Assembly: GCF_009826975.1 (NCBI RefSeq) | Contig: NZ_WUMO01000005.1 | Location: 62,001-126,000, forward strand | Origin: Flavobacterium sp. HBTb2-11-1 | GTDB lineage: Bacteria > Bacteroidota > Bacteroidia > Flavobacteriales > Flavobacteriaceae | Length of the DNA: 64,000 bases | Direction of reading: 5' to 3' | Notes under the pieces: generated by a model | What the model was told of the DNA's origin: nothing | Seen by the model: the letters and a program-made list of their open reading frames with translations, nothing else | Database searches by the model: none | Program-made: the position numbers and the translations under genes | Shown: one piece after another, positions 33,395-41,395 of the stretch | Layout of the letters: the number at the start of each line of letters is the position of its first letter | Numbering within the stretch: position 1 is the stretch's first letter

Positions 33395-34513
33395 TTAAAG
33401 ATTCTTCAAAAAAGTTTTTCTCTGGCAATGAATGATTGGATCAAAGTTTTTCCAAAGTAAATGAATGGCGTTATTTTCTAATAACTCTGGAGTTCTAATG
33501 CAAGTCTGAATTCCTTTAGCTGAAAACGTCTTATAATATTCATCAAAAATAATAGCCGTTACACCTTTGTTTTGGTATTCAGGATGAACTCCGATAAGAT
33601 AAAAAACAACATCTTTACTATGTTTTCTTGCTCTTAATAAATGAAGAAAACCAAATGGAAATAATTTACCTTTCATTTTCTGTAAAGCTTCAACAAAGCT
33701 TGGCATTACGATACTGAAAGCAACTAAATTATCATCTTTATCAACCACAAATTTAATGTATTCTGGATTGATAAAACTGATGTATTTCTTTTTGAAATAC
33801 TCTTTTTGCACATCTGAGATTGCTACGAACGAAGCTAGTTTTTCATAAGTTTCATTAAACAAATCGAACATTTTGTCTACATGAGGCATAATGTCTTTGG
33901 TTCTTGTAAAATTAAGCGCTTTAAGTCCGTAACGTTTTTTGATTAATTCTTGTGCTTTCTGAAAGAATTCTGGTTTTACATTTGAAAATGGGAATATACT
34001 TTCAATATATTGTTTTTCAACCTGAAAGCCTAATTGTTCCAAATGGGTTACATAGTATGGGTGGTTGTACCATGTTATCATGGTTCCAATTTGATCATAC
34101 CCTTCAGTAAGAAGCCCAACCTTATCTAAATTTGAAAATCCCATCGGGCCTTCAGCATGTTCTAAGTTGTGTTTTCTTCCTAATTCATATACTTTTTCTA
34201 GAAGTGCTTTTGTAACTTCAATATCATCAATTACATCAAACCATCCAAAACGAACTTTTCTCTTGTGCTGATTATTAACTTCAGACCAATTGATGATAGC
34301 GGTTATACGGCCCACAATTTTATTGTCTCTGTAAGCCAAATAGAAGTAAGCTTCGGCATTGTCAAACGCAGGATTTTTGGTTTTATCAAAAGATTCCAAT
34401 TCGTCTGAAATAATAGGTGGCACCCAATACGGATTGTCCTTATATAATGAAAAAGGAAATTTGATGTATTCGGTTAATTCTTTCTTGCTTTTGGCTTCTT
34501 TAATTGTAATCAT
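33395..34513 (-). CDS. GNAT-fold acyltransferase, large form
   Basis: 372 aa, soluble. The N-terminal part has TIKEAKSKKELTEYIKFPFSLYKDNPYWVPPIISDE and DNKIVGRITAIINWSEVN, and the middle has GPMGFSNLDKVGLLTEGYDQ. The C-terminal part contains a second GNAT-like core, YIKFVVDKDDNLVAFSIVMPSF...VVFYLIGVHPEYQNKGVTAIIFDEYYKTF (acetyl/acyl-CoA loop Q-N-K-G), so two tandem GNAT folds are likely. The substrate is not evident. It lies close to the SPT-like gene but on the other strand. GNAT-fold N-acyltransferases are known in bacterial ceramide and sulfonolipid synthesis, so a lipid role is possible; this is inference. Confidence 0.7.
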   Translation of the reverse strand: MITIKEAKSKKELTEYIKFPFSLYKDNPYWVPPIISDELESFDKTKNPAFDNAEAYFYLAYRDNKIVGRITAIINWSEVNNQHKRKVRFGWFDVIDDIEVTKALLEKVYELGRKHNLEHAEGPMGFSNLDKVGLLTEGYDQIGTMITWYNHPYYVTHLEQLGFQVEKQYIESIFPFSNVKPEFFQKAQELIKKRYGLKALNFTRTKDIMPHVDKMFDLFNETYEKLASFVAISDVQKEYFKKKYISFINPEYIKFVVDKDDNLVAFSIVMPSFVEALQKMKGKLFPFGFLHLLRARKHSKDVVFYLIGVHPEYQNKGVTAIIFDEYYKTFSAKGIQTCIRTPELLENNAIHLLWKNFDPIIHCQRKTFLKNL

Positions 34514-34558
34514 TAGATGGTATTGATAGTCCTTAAAAAGGATCTAGTTATGTATGTT

Positions 34559-35527
34559 TTATTCGTATTTCGCTTTACGTTTTCTTTCCCTTTCCTGATA
34601 ATCTATTGGTTTCTCATTGTCTGGATTCTTTTTTGCCCTTGCTGCGGCTTTATCTTCTATTACTTTTTCTTTGTACCATCCATCATAACGCCATGATACT
34701 CCAACTCCGCCATATAAAATAGAAGGCGTATTCTTAAAGTTAGTGCTTATAGAAGCATCAACCTGCAAGTTGGAAGAAAGGAGATAAGCGGCACCTGTAC
34801 GAAGAATTGAATCGCTGTAAAAGTCGCTTTTATATCCTTGATTTTCAAGAAAACCAGACCATTTGTCATTAAATCCGTGCGTCAAAGTTAATACATATCC
34901 GTAACTTGGATAGTCTGTACCGATATAATCTGCAATAAAGTTGGTAACAAAAACCCAAGATCCGCCTCCAAGAAGGTTTTGGGTAATGATCGAAACTTTA
35001 GGGGAAATGGCTCCATCTGGAGAAAAATAATACGGATTATCGGCGCCAACAAAATTAGCTCCAGCAAAAACCGAAACTGCAGGAATCAGCTCTCGCCATT
35101 GAAAATTACGGTTAGCTTTGTAGCTGTAAATATTTACTTCGCGTTTGTAATTTTTGTATGGATCGTAAATAAGATATTTAGCTCCTAAAACCGTCTGCCT
35201 AAAATTGTTTTTTTTGTAGCTAGTGTACGGAGTATCAAAATTTTCTGTCTGATATTGAAGATCAGCAATAAATTCTAATTGTTCTAGAAAAGCACCAAAT
35301 CGGATAGTTAAATCTGTGCCGAAACCGCTGGCATCGTAGTCTAATAAATCGTGTTTTTCTTTAATGCCATAAACACCAAGTTCGGCTTGGATTACCGATT
35401 TTCCGACAGCATAGGCTGACATGGTTTCTCCAGGGCGGTTGGAATTAATGACGTCGGTGTATTGCGCAAAAAATAGTTGTGGAATAAAAAAAAGTACCGG
35501 GGCAAGTAAGTTTTTAATTTGGAACAT
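34559..35527 (-). CDS. Outer-membrane transporter-like beta-barrel protein
   Basis: 322 aa, signal peptide (LLAPVLFFIPQLFFAQY), then a run of alternating beta-strands: NRPGETMSAYAVGKSVIQAELGVYGIKEK, LTIRFGAFLEQLEFIADLQYQ, VSVFAGANFVG, YGYVLTLTHGFNDKWSGFLENQG, LRTGAAYLLSSNLQVDASISTNF, GVGVSWRYDGWY. The pattern fits the phenol-degradation MetA-like (PF13557) transporter family. The last 35 residues are Lys/Arg-rich and hydrophilic (KEKVIEDKAAARAKKNP...). It is the first gene of a likely two-gene operon with the GNAT gene, 45 bp downstream. Confidence 0.7.
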   Translation of the reverse strand: MFQIKNLLAPVLFFIPQLFFAQYTDVINSNRPGETMSAYAVGKSVIQAELGVYGIKEKHDLLDYDASGFGTDLTIRFGAFLEQLEFIADLQYQTENFDTPYTSYKKNNFRQTVLGAKYLIYDPYKNYKREVNIYSYKANRNFQWRELIPAVSVFAGANFVGADNPYYFSPDGAISPKVSIITQNLLGGGSWVFVTNFIADYIGTDYPSYGYVLTLTHGFNDKWSGFLENQGYKSDFYSDSILRTGAAYLLSSNLQVDASISTNFKNTPSILYGGVGVSWRYDGWYKEKVIEDKAAARAKKNPDNEKPIDYQERERKRKAKYE

Positions 35528-35563
35528 ATAATTTTTTTTGGATTAAAAAATGATAACGCATTT

Positions 35564-35571
35564 CAAATGTA
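35564..35571 (-). promoter_or_regulatory. -7 element for the OM protein-GNAT operon
   Basis: Minus-strand TACATTTG, 37 bp before the start. No clear -33 match. Confidence 0.45.
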
Positions 35572-35625
35572 CATATTTTATTATTTATTTAAGATTCATA
35601 TTTTATTTTTAAAGAATGGATTTAT

Positions 35626-35633
35626 TAATTTTG
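35626..35633 (+). promoter_or_regulatory. -7 element for the DUF4834 gene
   Basis: TAATTTTG, 17 bp before the ATG at 35651, which implies a leader of about 10 bases. Confidence 0.45.
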
Positions 35634-35650
35634 AAAAAAAATATATAGTT

Positions 35651-35944
35651 ATGCAAGAAGCATCATTTTCAGGTTTGTTTAAAACCATCATGTGGGTTAT
35701 AGCTTTTTATTACATTTTTAAATTTTTGGCTAGAATCTTTTTGCCGGTATTGGTTAAAAAGGCGGTAGAAAATGCTAGTGAAAATTTTCAAAGACAACAA
35801 CAGCAGTATAATCAAGGTAATACATATCAGAACCATCGCAATACCAATAATAATGATGAAATAATCATTAATACTGCTAATGCTAAAAACCCGCGCGAAA
35901 CCAAAAAAGTGGGAGAGTATGTTGATTACGAAGAAATAGATTAG
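35651..35944 (+). CDS. DUF4834 family small membrane protein
   Basis: 97 aa. One membrane helix at about residues 10-30 (FKTIMWVIAFYYIFKFLARIFLPVLVKKAVENA), then a Gln/Asn-rich stretch (FQRQQQQYNQGNTYQNHRNTNNN) and a short acidic-basic end, KKVGEYVDYEEID. This is the DUF4834 pattern, restricted to Bacteroidota, of unknown function. A longer frame from 35519 exists but would start inside the divergent gene, so I use 35651. YfhO follows 48 bp later and is probably co-transcribed. Confidence 0.8.
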   Translation: MQEASFSGLFKTIMWVIAFYYIFKFLARIFLPVLVKKAVENASENFQRQQQQYNQGNTYQNHRNTNNNDEIIINTANAKNPRETKKVGEYVDYEEID

Positions 35945-35992
35945 ATTTGTGTCCTGAAATTTAGGATTCATTTTAACCCAAACTAGCCAAAA

Positions 35993-38452
35993 TTGAAAAT
36001 AGTAAATAAGTTCTATCCGCATGCCCTTGTTATCATGGGCTTTATTTTTGTTTCATTAATTTATTTTTATCCAGTTCTTCAGGGAAAACAAATTTTCCAG
36101 TCTGATATTGCGCAATACACCGGTATGGCAAAAGAGCAGAATGACTTTAGAGCTGCTGAAAATGCTGAACCTTATTGGACAAACTCTGCTTTTGGAGGTA
36201 TGCCAACCTATCAGCTTGGAGCAAATTATCCGAACGATTTTATTGGTAAAGTGGATGACGTATTGCGTTTTCTTCCTAGACCTGCAGATTACTTATTTTT
36301 ATATTTCCTCGGCTTTTACGGTTTGTTATTGGTTTTAAAAACAGATCCTTTGAAAGCTTTTATTGGTTCAATTGCCTTTGGTTTTTCAACTTATATGATC
36401 ATCATTTTAGGAGTTGGTCATAATGCAAAAGCGCATGCTATTGCTTATATGCCATTAGTAATTGCAGGATTCATACTCGTCTTTCAGAAGAAATACATTT
36501 GGGGAGGTCTGCTCACTATGTTTGCTGTGGCATTAGAAATTAGTGCCAACCACTTTCAGATGACTTATTATTTGTTGATTTTCTTATTGATTCTGGTAGG
36601 ATATTATGCGTATAATTTTATCAAACAAAAAGACTTTAAAGGACTTCTGATTTCTTGCGGCGTTTTATTAGTTGCGGGAATTTTTGCCTTGGGTGCCAAT
36701 GCAGGTAATTTAATGGCAACAAACGAATATGCTAAATACAGTATCAGAGATAAAAGCGAGTTGACTTTTAATCCAGACGGATCTAAAAACGAAACCACTG
36801 CTTCTATGACTACAGATTATATTACTGAATATAGTTATGGTATTGCAGAAAGTTTAAATTTAATTGCTCCTAGAATTTTTGGAGGTTCAAGCCATGAAAA
36901 TGTGGGTACAGACAGCCGTATGTACGCGTTTATGCTTGAACAGGGAGTTCCTGCTTCTCAAGCTCAGGATTTTGTTTCAGGAATGCCTACGTATTGGGGA
37001 GATCAGCCAATTGTTTCAGCGCCTGCTTATATTGGAGCTGTAGTTTTCTTTTTGGCAGTATTAGCTTTATTTATTGACGAAAGAAAAATCAAATATGTTT
37101 TTCTTGCTGGAGCGCTTTTCACTTTGGTGCTTTCTTGGGGAAAAAACTTCTCCCTATTAACAGACTTTTTTATTGAATATGTCCCGCTTTATGATAAATT
37201 TAGAGCTGTATCTTCAATTCAGGTTATTCTAGAATTATGTTTCCCTGTTTTAGCTGTTATGGGATTACAATCATTCTTTAAAGCTAAAGATGAGCCAAAA
37301 TTACAGCAGAAAGCATTAGTGCAGACAGGAGTTTTTGGTTTAGGCGTGCTTGTTATTTTATTGATAGCAAAAAGTTTCTTCCATTTTACAGGAATAAATG
37401 ATAATGCTTATTTAGAAAGCTACGGTCCAGGTTTCGTTGATGCTTTAAAAGAAGACAGAATGACGATGTATTATGCAGATTTACTAAGATCTGGATTCTT
37501 AATTATCGTGACATTTGTGGTTCTGTGGATGTTTGTAAAGAATAAATTTTCTCAGACAACTACTTTGGTGGTAGTTGGATTAGTGATGATTTTTGATTTG
37601 TTTTTTGTGGACAAAAAATACGTTTCTGCTAAAGATTTTGTAAGCCCAGTTCAGATTGCGGCGCCTTTCCAAGAGACACAAGCAGATGCTCAGATTTTGA
37701 AAGATACTTCGATTTACCGTGTATTTGATCTTCAAGGGCAATTGCAGGGAAGATCTTCTTATTTCCATAAAACAATTGGAGGTTACAGTGCTGTAAGACC
37801 TAGAAGAATGCAGCAATTGTACGATTATCAAATTGCCAAAAACAACCTTGAAGTGCTTAATATGTTGAACGTTAAGTATGTTATTCAAGTAGATAAAGAC
37901 GGAAATCAAATTCCTGCTGTTAATCCAGATGCAAACGGGAATGCTTGGTTTGTGGAAACGGTGAAACTGGTAAACAAACCAGACGATGTAATGAAAGCTT
38001 TGAATACTTTGGATACTAAAAAAGTAGCAGTTTTCAATGTTCACGAACATGAAAGCAAGTTCCAAAATGCAAGATTGAAGAAAGCATTTGATACAACAGG
38101 TACAATTAAGGTTGTTACGTATAAGCCAAATTATATAAAATACAAGTCAGAAAATAAAGGAGATGGTTTAGCTGTTTTCTCTGAAATGTATTATAAAAAT
38201 GGTTGGAACGCTTATATTGACGGCAAACTAACAGATCATTTCCCAGTGGACTATGTTTTAAGAGCAATGGAAATTCCTGCTGGAAAACACACGATTGAAT
38301 TTAAATTTGAACCTCAAATTATCAAAACTGGAGGAACAATCACTTTAATAAGTTCAATAGGTATGTTGCTTCTTTTAGCTGGAGGAATTTATTTTGAGAA
38401 ATTCTACCGCAAAGATTCGCAAAAAAGTCACAGAGATACTCAAAATAATTAA
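35993..38452 (+). CDS. YfhO family membrane protein (GT-C-like)
   Basis: 819 aa; start is TTG at 35993, giving MKIVNKFYPHALVIMGFIFVSLIYFYPVLQGKQ. About 12-13 membrane helices, an N-terminal periplasmic loop with FQSDIAQYTGMAKEQNDFR (the DxxQY-like motif of YfhO), and a soluble C-terminal domain (about 540-760). YfhO proteins of Gram-positives are needed for glycosylation of lipoteichoic acid; by analogy this is a polyprenyl-sugar-dependent glycosyltransferase. The last 13 or so residues (KDSQKSHRDTQNN) are encoded by a dispersed repeat (38409-38500). It is followed by a glycosyltransferase and a flippase. Confidence 0.85.
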   Translation: MKIVNKFYPHALVIMGFIFVSLIYFYPVLQGKQIFQSDIAQYTGMAKEQNDFRAAENAEPYWTNSAFGGMPTYQLGANYPNDFIGKVDDVLRFLPRPADYLFLYFLGFYGLLLVLKTDPLKAFIGSIAFGFSTYMIIILGVGHNAKAHAIAYMPLVIAGFILVFQKKYIWGGLLTMFAVALEISANHFQMTYYLLIFLLILVGYYAYNFIKQKDFKGLLISCGVLLVAGIFALGANAGNLMATNEYAKYSIRDKSELTFNPDGSKNETTASMTTDYITEYSYGIAESLNLIAPRIFGGSSHENVGTDSRMYAFMLEQGVPASQAQDFVSGMPTYWGDQPIVSAPAYIGAVVFFLAVLALFIDERKIKYVFLAGALFTLVLSWGKNFSLLTDFFIEYVPLYDKFRAVSSIQVILELCFPVLAVMGLQSFFKAKDEPKLQQKALVQTGVFGLGVLVILLIAKSFFHFTGINDNAYLESYGPGFVDALKEDRMTMYYADLLRSGFLIIVTFVVLWMFVKNKFSQTTTLVVVGLVMIFDLFFVDKKYVSAKDFVSPVQIAAPFQETQADAQILKDTSIYRVFDLQGQLQGRSSYFHKTIGGYSAVRPRRMQQLYDYQIAKNNLEVLNMLNVKYVIQVDKDGNQIPAVNPDANGNAWFVETVKLVNKPDDVMKALNTLDTKKVAVFNVHEHESKFQNARLKKAFDTTGTIKVVTYKPNYIKYKSENKGDGLAVFSEMYYKNGWNAYIDGKLTDHFPVDYVLRAMEIPAGKHTIEFKFEPQIIKTGGTITLISSIGMLLLLAGGIYFEKFYRKDSQKSHRDTQNN

Positions 38453-38500
38453 AAAAATCTTTGTGATACTTAGTGTTGACTTTGTGAATCTCTGTGTAAT
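38409..38500. repeat. CAAAGATT/CACAGAGAT-type inverted repeat spanning the yfhO stop
   Basis: Left arm (38409-38440) reads CGCAAAGATTCGC and AGTCACAGAGATAC; right arm (38455-38500) carries the inverse, AATCTTTGTGATAC, GACTTTGTGAATCTCTGTG. The repeat supplies the 3' end of the YfhO frame and the whole leader of the glycosyltransferase gene. Confidence 0.7.
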
Positions 38501-38506
38501 TTAAAT

Positions 38507-39793
38507 ATGGAACAAAAAAAACTTTTAATAATTACCTATTATTTTCCACCCGCTGGAGGGCCAGGAGTACAACGTTGGTTGAAATTCGTGAAATATCTTC
38601 CTGAATTTGATATTCAGCCAATAGTTTATGTTCCAGAAAACCCGACATATCCAATTGTAGATGAAGGTTTGGTAAGTGAAATATCAGAGAAAGTAATTGT
38701 TTTAAAGAATAAAATTTGGGAGCCTTATCAATTGGCTTCTGTTTTTTCGAAAAATAAAACCAAGAAAATCAGTTCTGGGATTTTTCCGCAAAAGAAAAAG
38801 CAGACCTTTTTGGATAAAACATTTCTTTGGGTTCGAGGAAATCTTTTTATTCCAGACGCCCGTGTATTTTGGGTAAAACCATCTGTTGCTTATTTAGAAA
38901 AATACATTCAAGAAAATAATATCGATACGATTGTAACTTCTGGACCGCCGCACAGTTTGCATTTAATCGGATTAGAATTACAGCAGAAATTAAAAGTAAA
39001 ATGGTTTGCCGATTTTCGCGATCCTTGGACAACGATCGGATATCATAAAGCACTTCGTTTATCTTCTTATGCGGAAAAAAAGCATAAAAATTTAGAGCAT
39101 AAAGTGCTCAATTCAGCAGACGAAATCATTGTGACCAGCAAAACTACAAAATCTGAATTTGAGGCTATTACCAACAAACCAATTACGGTAATTACAAACG
39201 GTTACGATGTTGAAACTGTAGAAAAACAGACTTTAGATACTAAATTTACTTTAGCTCATATTGGTTCTTTCTTGTCTGATAGAAATCCGCCATTTTTATG
39301 GGAAGTTTTGGTTGAATTGCTGCAAGAAGTTCCAGAATTTAAGTCCCATTTAGAAATAAAATTAATTGGCGCTGTAAGTCGGGAGGTTCTAGACGCTATT
39401 CAAGAACATCAATTAAATGATTATTTGAATTTAGTGGGTTACGTTTCTCATAAAGAAGCTGTGGCGCACCAAAGAAAATCTCAGGTATTGCTTTTAATAG
39501 AAATTAATTCTGAAGATACGAAAAGCATTATTCCGGGAAAATTATTCGAATATATGGTTTCAAACCGTCCGATAATCGCAATTGGACCTCAGGGATCTGA
39601 CTTTGCCGATATCGTTACACAGACTAATACAGGAGTATTTTTTGATTATTCTGAAAAAGCGAAGTTAAAAAGTGTAATTTTGGACTTTTTTAATCAGTTT
39701 TTGGAAGGAAAATTGCAATCGCATGGAATTGGTTTACAGCAATATTCAAGAAAAAACCTTACTAAACAATTAGCACAGCTGATTAAAGGATAA
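38507..39793 (+). CDS. Glycosyltransferase family 4-like (GT-B) protein
   Basis: 428 aa. The N-terminal Rossmann domain begins LLIITYYFPPAGGPGVQRWLKFVKYLPEFDIQPIVYVP, the typical opening of GT4 transferases. Later come FADFRDPWTTIGYHK, VTNGYD-like TVITNGYDVE, and the donor-site region VLLLIEINSEDTKSIIPGKLFEYMVSNRPIIAIGPQGSD with the E of the EX7E motif and IIPGKLFEY. It transfers a sugar to a glycan or lipid carrier on the cytoplasmic side. The flippase gene comes 35 bp later, so the two are one unit of surface-polysaccharide assembly. Confidence 0.88.
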   Translation: MEQKKLLIITYYFPPAGGPGVQRWLKFVKYLPEFDIQPIVYVPENPTYPIVDEGLVSEISEKVIVLKNKIWEPYQLASVFSKNKTKKISSGIFPQKKKQTFLDKTFLWVRGNLFIPDARVFWVKPSVAYLEKYIQENNIDTIVTSGPPHSLHLIGLELQQKLKVKWFADFRDPWTTIGYHKALRLSSYAEKKHKNLEHKVLNSADEIIVTSKTTKSEFEAITNKPITVITNGYDVETVEKQTLDTKFTLAHIGSFLSDRNPPFLWEVLVELLQEVPEFKSHLEIKLIGAVSREVLDAIQEHQLNDYLNLVGYVSHKEAVAHQRKSQVLLLIEINSEDTKSIIPGKLFEYMVSNRPIIAIGPQGSDFADIVTQTNTGVFFDYSEKAKLKSVILDFFNQFLEGKLQSHGIGLQQYSRKNLTKQLAQLIKG

Positions 39794-39828
39794 TCATTTA
39801 AAAATCAAATACAATCTAAACTCAACAA

Positions 39829-41298
39829 ATGGGTATTGTCTTAAATCAGTCTTTTAAAAACACTATAATTACATACATTGGTTTTGGTATCGGAGCCATT
39901 AATACCTTATATCTTTATCCCGTTTTTCTTGGGGCAACTTATTACGCATTAACCAATTACATTACTTCTGCAGCAAACGTAATTATGCCTTTGTTTGCAA
40001 TCGGAATGCAGAATACGCTTGTGAAATTTTATTCGCAGTATAAAACAGAAGAAGAAAGAGAGCAATTTTTGTCTTTTACAGCGCTGTTCCCGATTTTAAT
40101 GTGTATTCCGTTAGGCCTTATTGGAATCTTCTTCTACGACGATATTACGGATTTTGTTTCTAAAGAAAATCCGGTTGTCCGTGAGTTTATGCTTCTTATT
40201 CCGTTTATCGGAATCTGTATGGCTTATTTTGAAATTTTTTATGCTTGGGCGCGAGTGCATATGCACTCAGTCTTTGGAAATTTTATCAAAGAAGTTGGAT
40301 TGAGGCTGCTTTCTACATTTGCTTTAATTGGTTTATATTTCAATTGGATTTCCCTAGTTGGATTTGTGTACATAACAGCAGGAATTTATTTTTTTGCATT
40401 TCTGATTACGATGTTTTATGCATTTTATATCAAAAAGCCAAATTTCCAGATTACAATACCTGAGAATGTAAAAGCAGTAATGGAATATACTTTTTATATT
40501 ATTCTTTCAGGAAGTGTAGCCAATTTGCTTCTCGACGGCGATAAACTGATGCTGAATCAATATATGAAGATTGAAAATATTGCCTACTATTCTGTAGCAA
40601 CTTATATCGCTTTGGTTATTTCAGTACCGAGCCGCGCTATGCATCAAATCGTGTATCCAATTACAGCCAAATTAATGCATGAAAATAAACACGACGAATT
40701 GAATCAGCTATACAAAAAAACATCTATTAACTTACAGATTGTCGGTGGATTTGTAATGTTATGCATTTTTGTGAATATTAATCAATTGTACGAATTGGTT
40801 CCAAAAGAGTACAGTGGCGGTATCTCGGTTGTATTTATGATTGGTCTTTCTAAATATTTTGATCTGATTTTAGGAAATAACAATGCCATTATTTTTAATA
40901 CCAAATATTACCGTATGGTATTGTATTTGGGATTGATGCTGGTGGTTTTAACTGTGATTTTAAACATGCTGTTTATTCCTCATTTTGGCATTATGGGTTC
41001 TGCATTTGCGACACTTTTGTCTATTACGTTATACAGTTTGGCTAAATTGCTTTTTGTGGTTAAGAAGCTTGATTTGTACCCTTTTACCAAACAGACGATT
41101 CATTCGATGGTTTTAACATTTGTATTGTTTTTACTGTTTTATTTCTGGGAATTTCCATTTTTTCAACTAATCAGTATTGCTTTAAAATCGATAATAGTAA
41201 CTATTGTATATCTGTATTTGAATTATAAATTCAAGATATCTCCAGATATTAACAATGTAATTGATTCAATTTTCAAAAAGTTGGGCTTTAAAATTTGA
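39829..41298 (+). CDS. Polysaccharide flippase (Wzx/MATE-like, MVF superfamily)
   Basis: 489 aa with about 14 membrane helices and few charges between them. The N-terminus QSFKNTIITYIGFGIGAINTLYLYPVFLGATYYALTNYI and the internal GSVANLLLDGDKLMLNQYMKIENIAYYSVATYIALVISVPSRAMHQIVYPITAKLM are typical of the Wzx/RfbX O-antigen flippase family, which moves lipid-linked glycans across the inner membrane. The adjacent glycosyltransferase supports the role. The 3' end is followed by a small hairpin (CGATTT / AAATCG, 41324-41338) with a T-run, a weak terminator. Confidence 0.88.
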   Translation: MGIVLNQSFKNTIITYIGFGIGAINTLYLYPVFLGATYYALTNYITSAANVIMPLFAIGMQNTLVKFYSQYKTEEEREQFLSFTALFPILMCIPLGLIGIFFYDDITDFVSKENPVVREFMLLIPFIGICMAYFEIFYAWARVHMHSVFGNFIKEVGLRLLSTFALIGLYFNWISLVGFVYITAGIYFFAFLITMFYAFYIKKPNFQITIPENVKAVMEYTFYIILSGSVANLLLDGDKLMLNQYMKIENIAYYSVATYIALVISVPSRAMHQIVYPITAKLMHENKHDELNQLYKKTSINLQIVGGFVMLCIFVNINQLYELVPKEYSGGISVVFMIGLSKYFDLILGNNNAIIFNTKYYRMVLYLGLMLVVLTVILNMLFIPHFGIMGSAFATLLSITLYSLAKLLFVVKKLDLYPFTKQTIHSMVLTFVLFLLFYFWEFPFFQLISIALKSIIVTIVYLYLNYKFKISPDINNVIDSIFKKLGFKI

Positions 41299-41353
41299 TC
41301 TGATTTTTCTGTAAAAAAGAAAGCGATTTAAAAAATCGTAACTTTTTTGTTTC

Positions 41354-41361
41354 TATATTTG
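41354..41361 (+). promoter_or_regulatory. -7 element of the MscS-type gene
   Basis: TATATTTG, 34 bp before the ATG, with no well-placed -33 box. Confidence 0.4.
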
Positions 41362-41395
41362 TTAGAAAGGATAACTAATTTATTTCTAATTAAAT

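Noticed and set aside
35519..35650. N-terminal extension of the DUF4834 protein
   Set aside because: It would begin inside the divergent gene and precedes the only good promoter box; the family starts at the later ATG.
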